From Cladosporium sp. IMV 00045 (lineage: Eukaryota; Ascomycota; Dothideomycetes; Cladosporiales; Cladosporiaceae): DNA of 64,000 nt. The position numbers and the translations under genes were made by a program. The notes under the pieces are model-generated. The model ran no database searches. It saw only the letters and a list, made by a program, of their open reading frames with translations, and was not told the origin of the DNA. The stretch lies in the NCBI GenBank assembly GCA_001931905.2, contig MSJI02000853.1, forward strand, positions 62,001 through 126,000, given 5' to 3'. This document shows, in pieces, positions 10,402-21,557 of the stretch (position 1 is the first letter of the stretch; each line of letters begins with the position of its first letter).

Positions 10402-12122
10402 TCATTGGGCCTCGTCCCAGGGAAGGGAGAAGGTGCCAACCCAGTCCTCGACCTCTCTTCTGAGCTCGACGATCTCAACGACCTCCTCGCCCTCCTTGAC
10501 GTACTCCTTGAAGGCGTTGACGCTGGTAGGGTTCTTGCGGCCACTCTTCTCTGCCGCCTCGGTAGCCTTCGCGTCAAGGGTCTTGGTGATGTTGACAGCG
10601 CGGTTGATGATGTCGGCGACGCGCGCAAAGTCGGATGCCTGGAAGCCACGGGTAGTCATGGCGGGGGTACCGAAACGGAGCCCACCAGGCTTCATGGCGC
10701 TCTTGTCGCCGGGAACGGTGTTCTTGTTGGCAGCAACACCGACGAGTTCAAGGATACGCTCCACACGGGCGCCATCGATGCCCTTGGACTTCAAGTCGAC
10801 AAGGACCAGGTGGTTGTCAGTGCCGCCGGAGACGATGTTGTAGCCAAGACCGCCCTCCTCCTTGCTGTTACCCAGCCTCTGGGCGAAAGCCTGCGCGTTG
10901 TCAAGAACGGTGCGCTGGTACTCCTTGAACTCGGGCTGCTGAGCCTGGTGCAGGGCAACAGCCAAGGCGGTGATGGTGTGGTTGTGAGGGCCTCCCTGGT
11001 GGCCGGGGAAAACAGAGGAGTTGATCGGGCTCTCGAGGTCGTACATGATCTCGTTGCCCTTCTTGTCCGCGCTGCGCACACCCTTGCGGAAGAAAATCAT
11101 CGCACCTCTAGGTCCACGCAAGCTCTTGTGGGTTGTTGTGGTGACGACATCAGAGTATTCGAAAGGCGACGGGACAACGCCACCAGCGACCAGACCAGAA
11201 ATGTGTGCCATGTCACTCAGAAGGTAGCAGCCAATCTTGTCCGTGATGCTCTTGAATCTCTTGTAGTCAATCAATCTGCTGTACGCACTCGTACCAGCGA
11301 TGATGATCTTGGGCCTGTAAAGCATTGCCAGCTCTTCCAACTTGTCGTAGTCGATCAGGCCTGTCTTCTCGTCGAGTCGGTAAGGGAGGGTCTCGAAGTA
11401 TTTGCTGATAGCGCTAATCTTCTTTGAGGGAGTTTGGTAGCCATGGGACAAATGACCACCGTGGGGCAGATCGAGGCCCATGATTCTGTCGTGTGCGTTG
11501 AGGAGGGCAGAGTAAGCGTAGAGGTTCGCAGGCGAACCGGAGAGCGCTGTTGCAGGTGTTAACTGAACCGTCCCAAAGACCATACTCTTTTCGTTGTCAC
11601 TGACCTTGTACGTTCACACCCCACTTCTCCGGGTCCAACCCAAAAGTATCCAAAGCTCTTTGCTGGCACAGGCGCTCGGCCTCGTCGATGTGCTCGTTAC
11701 CACCATAGTATCTTGCGCCAGGGTATCCTTCCGAGTACTTGTCTATCGCGGACAGTTAGTCAATGCATTCTGGAAGACATTGGCTGACACTGCGGAACTC
11801 ACTCTGCATAACACTTCCCAGCGCGTCAAGCACTGCTTGGCTGGTGAAGTTCTCAGAAGGAATCAGATTGATGAAGTGCTTTTGCCTCCTTTTCTCCTGC
11901 GAGAATGTCAGCAACAATTCCAACAAATCTACAATGTCTTCCACGCACCTTCTCGACAATTTCAAAGACAGCAGGGTCGGCCTTCTTAAGGTCTGCAGCC
12001 AGCAGCTTGTTCTGCGCGTCGACGGACATCCATCTTGGGGCGAACTGGAGGGATTTGGCGATGACGGGACGACGAGAGGCGAGCAAGCTGCCAGCCCTCG
12101 CGGTGGTCCTGAAGGTCGACAT
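10402..12122 (-). CDS. SHM1: Serine hydroxymethyltransferase, mitochondrial
   Basis: Four exons (12122..11949, 11896..11803, 11742..11605, 11546..10402) encode 516 aa, normal for the family. The enzyme is PLP-dependent and interconverts serine plus tetrahydrofolate with glycine plus 5,10-methylene-THF. The basic Ser/Arg/Ala-rich N-terminus (about 30 residues, [15 protein letters not shown], with RWMS as a plausible cleavage area) points to the mitochondrial isoform. Diagnostic motifs are [36 protein letters not shown] (built across intron 2, phase 1), [12 protein letters not shown] and [13 protein letters not shown] with the Schiff-base lysine near residue 276. Introns are 52, 60 and 58 bp with GTGCGT, GTGAGT and GTCAGT donors. 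The reverse strand carries a long open frame that is only a compositional shadow. Confidence 0.93.
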
Positions 12123-13294
12123 GATTGCGGATGTGAGAGAAGAAAAGTGGCGAGGATGAGAAAGGAAAGAAGGAAAAGGTGAGTCGAGGCGTTCAATAAT
12201 GTGAGTGAGCTCTGGCAGTGCGCGGGACCGCCCCAGGTTTATCGGTCGGTTATCGATGGGCGAAAGGCGCTAGGAATGCCGTGGAGAATGTTACCGAATA
12301 GGGTTCAAATTCGCCCGCGCCCTGTCGACATTTTGGTGACATGTCAAGCGTGCAGTTTTACGCCTTGTGAATGTTGGACAGATATGCCAGCGACAAAGCC
12401 GCTGTCTTCCGTCTTGTTTGCCGGACGTATAGCCATGGGTGTATCTGCAGTTACCTAATCGAAGCGACGAGTATGTCATCATTGCAGCTGCAAGAACACG
12501 AACTTGAAGTGCATGTGGCAATTCATCACATCTTGTAGGTACATGTAGCCTGCCACATCGTTCGAAGATGGGTAGGTAGGCATGGAGTGACCGTAATAAC
12601 AGATATCTATGCAATTCCATGCTCGATGCAAATATTGTCCTCGTCGTTCGATATACGCCGCCACGAGATCAAATCACGACCGAGGATCTCGAGACTGCAA
12701 TACTTCCCGCTCAAGTTCGGAGTCAGGGCGCACGGGAAACACTCGAAACTCACTCAATGCAACTTATAAGGCTTGTTCAGAATCGCTAAAGCAAGTTGAA
12801 CAAGCTCGACAAATTGCGACCCGGATAGCAAGCGAGGTTTGAGCGTGCGCTGGCGTGTCGTTCGACCACTCTATGATTTGCACTTGGAGAGCAGTAGCAG
12901 GTCTCAAAGCCATCAAGCCATTGACCTAATAACATTCAACGGTCGACTATAGAGACCAAATATTCATGGTCGCTCAATTCGCCGACCTCGGTCTGACTGT
13001 TTTGTATGGTCAAGGGTCTTCTTGGTGCCTCGATCTTCAGCTGCTCGTCAGTGGCGCATGCATGACCGCCTCATTTGAGGTGCTTACAATTAGATTGCCT
13101 TGCAGGAACAATATAGATCTTATAAAACAGCACAACACCGTCCTTCGAACGTCGTCCACGAGTATTCGTTGCCATCAATCCTTCAGGCCAAAGCAAAGGT
13201 GCCTGAAAAGAAAGTTGCGCCAAGCCTCTGCTTAAAGGAACGATTCCAACTCAAACAAGAACCTCCCATAGACCTGTCGTGAAAAGACGCACCC
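12123..13294. other. Divergent intergenic region, SHMT/URA4
   Basis: About 1.2 kb containing both promoters. Small open frames are present on both strands, but none has motifs or conserved-looking composition. I see no tRNA, repeat or mobile element. Confidence 0.5.
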
Positions 13295-14528
13295 ATGGAC
13301 TTGTCAAAAGAAAACAAGATGGCCCTCTCCAAGCTCGATGGCGTTGAGTTGCCCGCTGCGGCGGACATGCACGTTCACCTGCGTGATGGTCCGATGACTG
13401 AACTTGTCGTGTATGGAAATCTTGACTCAACGTGCTTAATACTGTGCGTATACGCTGACCGGTGATGGTAGACCGACCATTCGCAAGGGTGGCGTCAACA
13501 CCGTCTTTGTCATGGTATGGAAGTTGCAGATATGAAGTACTATTGCTCTCGCCTGTGGCTAACTAACACCGCTCCCGCAGCCCAACCTGGTCCCACCAAT
13601 CACCACACCTCAGCATGCTCTGGACTACCAAAAGCGCCTGCAAGAACTCGAGCCGAATGTCACTTTCCTCATGTCTCTCTACCTCCACCCGCATATCACC
13701 CCGGAGATCGTCATCGAGGCGAAGAAAGCCGGCGTCACCGGCATCAAGTCCTACCCAGCCGGCGTGACCACCAACTCATCCGCCGGCGTCGTCTCCTACG
13801 AGGCCTTCTACCCCGTCTTCGAAGAAATGGAGCGCCAGAACATGGTACTCAACCTTCACGGCGAAGCCCCTCCCACCGCAAACTCGGATGTTACCGTCCT
13901 GAACGCCGAGGAGACCTTCCTCCCCACCCTTCTGGAGCTGCACAGGCGCTTCCCCAAGCTGCGCATCATTCTCGAGCACTGTACGACCGAAGCGGCCATC
14001 GAGACCGTGAAATCCTGCGGACCATCCGTCGCCGCCACTCTGACAGCGCACCACCTCTGCCTGACCGTGGACGACTGGGTCGGCGACCCCCACTGCTTCT
14101 GCAAACCCGTAGCCAAACTTCCCTCCGACCGCCGCGCCCTCCTGAGAACTGCCGTGAGCGGCAACCCCAAATTCTTCCTCGGCACAGACTCCGCGCCTCA
14201 CCCAGCAATCTCCAAGCGCGGCGACAAAGTGGCCGCGGGCGTGTTCACGCAACCGCACGCAGTCGGCTTCGTGCTGGACGCGCTGCAGATGGGCGTTGAG
14301 AAGGAAGTGCTCAAGGAAGAAGACGTGACGAAGGAGAAGTTGCAGAACTTCCTCAGCGACTTTGGCAGGTCTTTCTACCAGCTTGAGGACTCTCGCAAGG
14401 AGACGATCACGCTGCGCAAGCCGACTGAGGGTAGTGTTGTGCAGGATCTTTTGACTTCGCCTGAGTCGGGTATTGAGGTTGTGCCTTTCCGCAGGGGAAA
14501 GCTGACGTGGGGTGTTGAGTGGAAGTAG
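13295..14528 (+). CDS. URA4: Dihydroorotase
   Basis: Exons 13295..13410, 13472..13514 and 13581..14528 give 368 aa, close to yeast Ura4. The enzyme is a zinc metalloenzyme of de novo pyrimidine synthesis that cyclises N-carbamoyl-aspartate to dihydroorotate. The PyrC-type metal site is complete: HVH (residues 26-28), the carboxylated lysine in GIKSYPAG (K109), His in LNLHGEA (H146), His in LEHCTTEAA (H186) and Asp in LGTDSAPH (D256). The 61-bp intron 1 (GTATGG...GCTGACC...TAG) restores VVPTIRKGG. The 66-bp intron 2 (GTATGG, CTAAC, GCAG) joins FVM to PNLVPPI. An ATG eight codons downstream (13319) is an alternative start. No targeting signal, so cytosolic. Confidence 0.93.
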
Positions 14529-14916
14529 GCGTTGGTCATGATCTTGGGAAGATTGGGACGAGATGAGAGATATTCTTTGGCTTTATTGATGAAATGTGAA
14601 TATGAACCGGAATGCGAAAATTTAGCGTTTCATTCGTGACAAGACCTCGTCCAACCGAGTGCCAATTTTTCGCTCATTGTCGTGATCGTGATGCTCAACT
14701 CAATGTGTTCGTGACATATTGCCTTCTGACCTTCTGACTAGCATTCGAGGCGGGGTTTGTGTATACCAACTTGTCCCTAGACATAAGAAAATGTCTCGTC
14801 AAGAAGACCGTCCTCGAATGCCAATGTAGCCATTTCCGAAAATTACCGCCTCCCTAATTACATCCATCTCTCCTTTCGAGTTTATCGCCTTCGTTATGTT
14901 TGTGCCGAGAAAGATG
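14529..14916. other. Convergent intergenic region
   Basis: 3' flanks of URA4 and the 206-aa gene. No gene seen. Confidence 0.5.
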
Positions 14917-15537
14917 TCATTGCCGTACACCCATGCCATCCAGCACCAACGCTAAAGATCCAGAATGCACTCGAGGATGTACCAACTTATCTCCAACGTA
15001 CACCTCCATCGCCTCACTACCATGCCGTACCGCAACCACATCAGATCGTTTCTCACAAGACAGCATCTTCAACTCCACGTTCAAATGCCGAAAAAGGGTC
15101 TGCATCCTCTGCTGCAACCGCCTGAGCATCACCACATCCTCCTGAGGTGGGAAAATCGCCCAAGCAAGGGGCATCTGAAAGAGATTGGGCTCCTTCAAAA
15201 ATCCGCCGACGGTCCTCCTGACCATTTCCATATAATGCACCTCCTCCGGGGACGCGGGTGGTTCGCCGCGCTCCGGTTCCGCCTCGATGGAGTTCTCGGA
15301 GGCAGTGCCGAGGTGAGAGCCGGCAGCAATGTGGGCCACGGCAATGGCTGACGACTTGGCGGTGGTGCCGAGCAGCAGGAGACACGCGCCACCGCCGTCG
15401 AAGTCGCGCGCGCCGATCGCTGGCGCTCTGTCGTCGGGTCTGAGGATGCGCATTGAGTTTGGAGGGACGTCGACGATGGCGCTGCGCTCTTGCAGCGTGT
15501 CGAAGATCGTCGCTGCCGCTGCTGTGGATCTTGGCAT
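14917..15537 (-). CDS. Hypothetical protein, 206 aa
   Basis: A single-exon open frame with coding-like composition and a clean ATG. I do not recognise the family with confidence. Visible features are a Gly/Ala-rich core resembling a buried strand-loop-helix (ARDFDGGGACLLLLGTTAKS then AIAVAHIAAGSH), an acidic Pro/Glu-rich linker at about 80-100, and a second half rich in Leu/Arg helices (VVMLRRLQQRMQTLFRHL) with strand-like VVAVRHG and MEVYVGD. The pattern of a small-residue turn followed by AHI faintly recalls the CheD deamidase fold, but the catalytic Cys is not evident, so I do not assign it. There is no signal peptide or TM segment. It lies downstream of, and convergent with, URA4. Confidence 0.5.
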   Translation of the reverse strand: MPRSTAAAATIFDTLQERSAIVDVPPNSMRILRPDDRAPAIGARDFDGGGACLLLLGTTAKSSAIAVAHIAAGSHLGTASENSIEAEPERGEPPASPEEVHYMEMVRRTVGGFLKEPNLFQMPLAWAIFPPQEDVVMLRRLQQRMQTLFRHLNVELKMLSCEKRSDVVAVRHGSEAMEVYVGDKLVHPRVHSGSLALVLDGMGVRQ

Positions 15538-17738
15538 GTCTTCAGACTTGCCTTGTGGAGGTGTCGAGTGGAGTGAGGAAAGGCGATGGAGGTTGCGTTA
15601 GAAGGATTGAGATCGAAGATCGAGATGGTAAGGCAGACTCGTGTGTAGTCGAGCTGACCGAAGAAAATGTGTGTGGCGCTAGAAGCAAGGCAGGATGGTG
15701 ACAGGTTCCAGAGAGTCTCATCTACGAACGCAGGAGCCGAGTCAAGTCTGGTCTTGTACAAGTAGCAGCATCATAGACAATGCGGGGAAGTCTGAAAGGC
15801 AGAGAGGGCACATGGCGAGAAAAACTAATGAGACCTGTCGATTCCCGCCTGTTGAAAGCGTATGAGGCTGCTGGAGATGTCGTGCCAGGAATCCTCTGAA
15901 CCCTATCAAAGGGCCACGAAGGGCTGGCTCGCCAGGTTGCGAATCCTTGCCAAGGGCGCAGAGGCGTGTATGCTGGTTGCCAGCCGGTCGGGATGTTGCA
16001 TGTGAGGAGTTGGGCTTCGAAAGGAATCGCGCGAAAAGATAAGGTACTAGAAGTGGAGACGGTAACTGGCAGGAATGCCGTTTGGGCCATTGCCGACTGA
16101 CGTTCGACTCGAGCGACCAACCATTAATCTTAGCCACAGCTTTTCCTGAAGGGCAAGGGCAAGATCTTGATGTCATATTCCTTCAGAGACGGACCCCTGA
16201 CATTTGACGCCGTTCGACCAGAAAGAGAGTTCAACTTGGATCTGCACCATAGCTGGGATCTTTCACGCCATGTCACACACGAGACGGGGAGACGAACGAT
16301 GCCGGTAACATGACTCAGCTCTTTCACAAGACAACGCAGCATCGCGAGACACGGAAGACACCTCCGGGACTTTGCTAAGAATTTACACATCCCGCGCTGA
16401 GCGCGGCAAGGCGTTCGATTTGGGGAACTTCTCTCAGGATCAGGTTTTGGAATTGGATCGAACGCAGCCGAACCGCTTCTGTTGAGCGCCACCATCGCCT
16501 TGCGTCTTTAGGGTCTTTGGTACCACCCGGGCAAATCCTACGATCGATCCGTAAGAGATTCAGCAGCGACAAGGGGAAGAGCTGAGTGCATAAGTGGCCG
16601 CTCTGCAAATGTTGAAAGGCTGCGGACCCACCCGAGAATGGGCCCGGCAAAACGCCCGTTATTTGACGGCATTCCAAGTGTTGGCATTGTGGTCTCCTTA
16701 TCCTATTCTGCTCCTTGACCCCAAGCCGCATTTGTGCAGCATAGTATAAGTCGTTTCTCGGAAGCGGCCATCGAAAGCTAATTGCGCATAACTCCACTCA
16801 GCTGAGCAACAGAAATTTGGCTTCAGCAAGCCTAACGACGCAGGAGGCGAACTAAATCCGCTTTATACGCCTCGATCGACGGTTGATCACAGTGAGCAAA
16901 GTATCGAAGATGGTCTTGAACCTTACAGCGAGACAGGTATTTTGCGGATTCTGGGAGATGACATGATCGTTCAATGCGACTTGCAATTGTAAGTGATTGT
17001 CATTCACGTATGCGATGAGGTAGGACGTCGAGGCCGTTTGGTGGTTGGATTACCTCTAGCAGGAACCACAGTGGCGGAGAGTGGGCCAAGACCATGTCCG
17101 TCGTGTGATACGATGATCAATACTTTGATCTCATTAAATTACCCCAAACAGCTTTCGATTCAACGACAGAAAAAGTATCGAATCGAGGATCGAATGGCGG
17201 GAGAGGCCGCTGCACCATCGAAGAAACCGCCAGAACGATTCGACAACATAAGACCCCAGAGGTTTGGGGAGAAGATACTCTTCTTAGCAAGGAAAGGAAT
17301 TTTCTTCTCCTACCTCCTACCAATTTGTAAGGGTTTGTCGACGTTGCTTCATCTCTGCATAACGTTCAGCAGGAAACCCTCTCACACCAGTTGCGTCCAG
17401 CCCTAAGCTGTCGTTAACGTAACACGAACTACCCTCGTATCGCGACTTTCGTCAAACCACCTATCATCACCTTGAAGGCTTTCACCGCTGATCATCAAAG
17501 CTCAAGGACTTGATTCCTCGTCGACACTGATCCTCAGCCACGCGCTCGCCCGCCTGCCAGTTTTCCTGACACGTTCTGTGCCGTCACGGGGCCAAGCATC
17601 ATTCGAAACAAAGGTTCATTCTCGATCAGATCAAGACTTGTTAACGATCGCATACTCAAAACGAACGGCACACCAAAATGAGCAGGCTTGATGTACCATC
17701 ATCACGCCAAATCCAAGAGCCACCATACAAATCTCCCA

Positions 17739-17955
17739 AGTCCACGTCCCTTCGTGGACCCAAGCTGCCGGTGAACAGAATGAACGCGAACGCGAGGCAA
17801 TCGGTAGGACATTGAAAGAGTCGGATCTCATGGCTAATCAAACCGAATCCTCTCAGTCCACGTCCTTTCGTGGATCTAGGCCGCTGGTGAACAGAATAAG
17901 CGCGACGAACGCGAAGCAATCGGCAGAGAAGTGAAAGAGTTGGATATCTTGCTCA
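17739..17955 (+). repeat. Degenerate tandem duplication, period about 116 bp
   Basis: Two copies of roughly 100 bp start at 17739 and 17855. Each begins AGTCCACGTCC, followed by TTCGTGGA, so both have the same 6-bp hairpin (TCCACG/CGTGGA) with a 6-base loop. Each then continues through GGTGAACAGAAT to GAAAGAGT. They differ by scattered substitutions and by a 3-base indel. One plus frame reads AAGEQNERE-REAIGRTLKES in copy 1 and AAGEQNKRDEREAIGREVKEL in copy 2, so the coding sense is conserved between copies. This suggests a duplicated exon or a gene relic. Confidence 0.7.
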
Positions 17956-18134
17956 TCCGAATCGTACTCGATGTCCGCCCCCAGCAAGGCGCCGAAGAGA
18001 CGATGAAATCTACAAAGCGTTGCGCAAGGGTATGCGTCTACATCGAAACTGAGAGGTGGTGGCATCGAGCAGTGAAATCTAGGTGAGTTGCAGCTGCACG
18101 CAAAGCCCAATAGACTGGCACAATCAACCACGAT

Positions 18135-18465
18135 GACAATGCAACAAGTAGTAAACATATATTTCAACGAACGCGAAGACGCCAATGCACACACGAACCA
18201 ACCGACCGATCCAGCACGAGCTGAACCCCTTGACTCAACAAACCAAGCCCTGCCGTCTTACCTACACGTTATCCAGTCTTCGTGAAGAGCACAGATGAGA
18301 GCATCATCCATCGTGCAAACGCAGCAAGCAGCACATGCATTCCCCCGCACGCGAAGACCGTCTACGCTCACACGAACCCACCGACCGACCAGAGACAAGA
18401 CCGGCCACTCGACGCGTAAAACAAGCCGTCTTATTACCTACCTACACATTCAGTCCCGCAAAGTC
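18135..18465 (+). repeat. Degenerate direct repeat, offset about 178 bp
   Basis: Two diverged copies of about 150 bp lie at roughly 18135-18285 and 18312-18465. Shared landmarks in order are GCARCAAG, CGCGAAGAC, CACACGAACC, ACCGACCGA, AAGCC...GTCTTA and CTACAC. Many differences in the left part are transitions of CA/TG to TA type (ACATGCAT in one copy, ACATATAT in the other), which resembles repeat-induced point mutation. No coding frame is shared. Confidence 0.55.
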
Positions 18466-19073
18466 GTCAACACGCTCACACCACCACCGAGCAGACGTCG
18501 AAGCGGGATCTCCGCATGGCTTCGCACCAATTTTCAGGCCTCCAGTGGCTTATGCCGGCAATTGGAGTAGTCAAAAAGCCAATTCCTTCGGCACGTATTT
18601 CTTGTGTTTAAAGGCAAAGGCAAAGAAAGAAAAAAATAACCTTATCGCACCTAGTCCGTGTCGAAAAGTCTTCCGAGGGAATGGAAACCCTGGACTCGGT
18701 GCGTGGGCGAATATCCAGAACTTCGTGTGATGGACCTCCATCGACCCTGATCTGCGTTGGATCTTGTCATTAGGCATGATTGATACCTTGTCGACTTGAA
18801 ATGCCAGCGAGGGCGGCGAGAGTCGAACACACTTGCATGCGTGCTTTGCGGGCTGCGGACGTAATTCGCTTTTGTTCTGCTAAGGAAGAGCGCTGATGTG
18901 GGTCGAATGCTGGGAATTGTCCCACCGGACGTTGCATCCTTCGAATCGTGTCGTAAGAAATGTATTCATTTATCCTCATGCAAACCTCATCGATGCTTTA
19001 TTCCCATCCATTCAATCCATATCCGCCCGTCCCAAACCCATCTCCACCATCCCATCCCTCAACCACCCCACAA

Positions 19074-19925
19074 TCAATCCAACGCCTCAGCAAGCACCAC
19101 CAACCCAAACCTCACCTCCCCCTCCCCACTCTCCTCCTCCCTCTTGATAAACCTCCTAACCCCCCACCCCAGCGCCCTCTCAGACAACACATCCTCCTCC
19201 CTCCCCAACGTCCCCCTCCTAATAGGCCCTTTCCGCCTCCCGTCCAACTCCCAAAGCTCGCCCGAGTCCTCACTCTTGACGAACGCCACATAATGCAAAT
19301 CGACATCCTCCCCCGCCTCCGGCGCCGCAGTATCACCGCCCGCGGCGGCAGTGGCGTGCGCCTTCTCCAGCGCGGACGAAGATTCGATCAACGCCGCTCG
19401 CTCGCGGGGCGGGAGGGCAGAGGCATCGCGCACGAAGCTGTCCAGATCCGAGCCGGGCAGAATCTGCGCTTTCGCCGCGCCGTTGCTCACGCTGTGCAGC
19501 AGGCCGATGAGGCCGCAGGCGTTGCCGATTGTTTGCTTGTACCAAATGACGTTGTCGTCTGCTGTGGAAGAGTCGTTGGTGTTTGAAGCGAAGCAGTCGT
19601 GTCTGTCGGCGTCTTCGTGCGCGCGGGAGGACTCGTAGGATTTCGAGACGGGGAAGACGAGCAGGAGGGCGTGGGCGGGGCGGGGCACGAAGGAGAGGAG
19701 GTCCGGGTCGTCGATGCTGAAGACGTCGTGGAAGGCGAGGGAGGGGGAGAGGCCGAGGGTTTGCACCAGGGTGGTCATTACTTGGGGGTTGTTTTCTGGG
19801 AGGGGGGAGGGTTAGGTATGTTTGGGATGGTGAGTTTGGTGGGTGCACGTGCCGAGAGGGACGAAGTGTTTCTTTTCGGAGGGGGGGATGCCTGTTGAGG
19901 CTTCATTTGGGGCGGTTGATGACAT
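19074..19925 (-). CDS. Ubiquitin carboxyl-terminal hydrolase (UCH, peptidase C12)
   Basis: Two exons, 19925..19853 and 19795..19074, encode 264 aa, similar to UCHL3/Yuh1 but with an acidic, low-complexity insertion. The enzyme is a cysteine protease that trims small adducts from the ubiquitin (or Rub1) C-terminus. Catalytic residues are visible: Gln112 and Cys118 in YKQTIGNACGLIGLLHS, His192 in DLHYVAF and Asp209 in LWELDGR. Exon 1 is needed for the family N-terminus KKHFVPLENNPQVM. The intron that restores it (57 bp, acceptor CCCAG, branch CTAAC) must start at GCACGT, because the phase-1 join CTC G/AA gives the conserved Leu-Glu. It is therefore a GC-AG intron. No targeting signal. Confidence 0.88.
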
Positions 19926-20474
19926 TGTCGGTGATTTGTTTTGTATGGTTTTTTGGTGTTGAAGGATTTATTGGTGCAAGTACCTGCGTTGTCAACAGTC
20001 GCCTCACGACACGAGATGGAGGGGCAGCTCTCACGGCAGCTGAGAGCTGTCTCTGCCGGATGACGTCGGCGCGCAACCGTCTCCACAACGGTCGGGAAAC
20101 GGAAATAAGAAAAAACTCCCCGGCTCCAGCGCAGATCTCTGCAAGAGCATGTGATCTGCCGACATGTGAAAGGTGAACGGCAATACGCGAATCATAATCG
20201 CGATTTATACAGTACGTGTTACAGTTCCAATGTTGAATTCGTATGCATATGTGCCTAGACTACACTATGAATGCGCTTGCGCGCGGTTGGGCGTTCGATC
20301 GCCGTCTCTTAACCCTCTATCCCAATTCGGTGCTGAGTAAGAAAAAAAGTAACAGAAAAGAAGAAAACGCCTTCGAATGCGCGCGAACAGCCACATGACC
20401 ATGCTCGAATGATAAGCAAAAAGAAAAGAGAACTCAACCCAAACCAATGCGCTTCACCTCACATCAATCTTCAC
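19926..20474. other. Intergenic region
   Basis: 5' flank of the UCH gene and 3' flank of DIC1. No gene seen. Confidence 0.5.
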
Positions 20475-21557
20475 CTAATCCTCATACCCCTTGACCTTGC
20501 GGTAAAGCTTCTTATGCTGCTCAAGGAACATGAACGTCGCGACCGTGTGCGGACCCAGACGGATGAAACTGGGAACCCAGCCCTTGAAGACCCAGCCCAG
20601 ACCTTCCTTGGCGGTGATTTGAGTGACGAGTGTGACGATGCTTTCCTGCGTGTGGGCGCTCATGACGCGGGTCTTGATGACATCGACGGGGGAGCAGACG
20701 GTGGTGGCGACGAAACCGGCCATGATGGACGCGGTGAAGTGGGTGGTGAGGTTGTCGCCGAGGTTGGTGCGTTGCAGGAGTTCCTTTTTGAAAACGTCGT
20801 AGCTGGCCAGTTGCGAGGCGGTCATGAGGACGGCGCGGATGCTGTTGGGCCACACGCCGCGGAAGAGGCTGCGCACGCCTTCGTCTTTGACCATGCGCGC
20901 GAGACCGTCGACGGCGTGCTTGTAGTTTCTGCGCTGCTCGGGTGGGAGGGAGGCGTCGTTTTGCATGCGGACGTTGAGGATATCGGCGGGGTTGCCTGCG
21001 ATGCCGCCCAGGAAACCGGAGGTGGAGGCCATGGCGATCAATGCGGGTAATGAAGGTTGTGACTTTGCGGTTGTGAAAGTTTCCTTAAGTTCCTCGTAGA
21101 CGCCGAAACGGGTGGTGCTGTATGTGATCTGGCGGAGGAGGGACGCAGAGAGCTGTGAGACGTGGTCAGCGATTGGGCGTACTTTTTGTCTTGCAAGCAA
21201 TTGATGAGGTGTCTTACTCCGCGATATAACCCAGTGAAACCATCTCCTTTGACGACATGGGCGACCATCTGCATCATGTTCTTGCGCGCTCCATCATGGG
21301 GTTGCGTTTGCAGTCTGACCTTGACATTGTAAGCGGCTGTGCGGGAGGGCGAGGGGATTGTTCGACGAATGTGTATACCTTGACTATTGGGAACAATCAG
21401 CTGCATGTTCAATTCACTTTCAAAATGCATGCGACTTACTCAAATCGAGAGGATGTGTGGTGCAGGCGGCAAAGCAGCTAGCACTGCCGCCGAACCACAG
21501 TGGATACGAGATTGGGCCATGCTGGACGTCTTTTGATTTTGCTTCGGCTTTGGACAT
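20475..21557 (-). CDS. DIC1: Mitochondrial dicarboxylate transporter
   Basis: A mitochondrial carrier family member of 300 aa with three repeats of about 100 residues. It exchanges malate or succinate for phosphate across the inner membrane. Proposed exons are 21557..21440, a 5-nt microexon 21383..21379, 21319..21218 and 21152..20475. The first repeat starts WFGGSASCFAACTTHPLDL. The carrier signature PLDLIKVRLQT is complete only if the microexon (TCAAG) is included, bounded by AATAG upstream and GTATAC downstream. The second signature GNPADILNVRMQND and the third CSPVDVIKTRVM are in the last exon. The GGIAGNPAD and NYKHAVDG blocks match Dic1 rather than other carriers. Annotation without the microexon would insert TAYN and damage the motif. 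Confidence 0.88.

Larger units (their letters stand above)
15538..19073. other. 3.5-kb gene-poor region
   Basis: No complete gene is recognised here. Open frames are short and overlap on both strands. The notable content is two degenerate direct duplications, listed separately (17739-17955 and 18135-18465). A spliced gene through the first duplication cannot be excluded, because both copies keep one plus-strand frame readable. Confidence 0.5.

Noticed and set aside
10405..11427. A 340-codon plus-strand open frame.
   Set aside because: It is antisense to SHMT and its composition (Val/Leu/Gly/Asp-rich) mirrors the real gene's codon bias.
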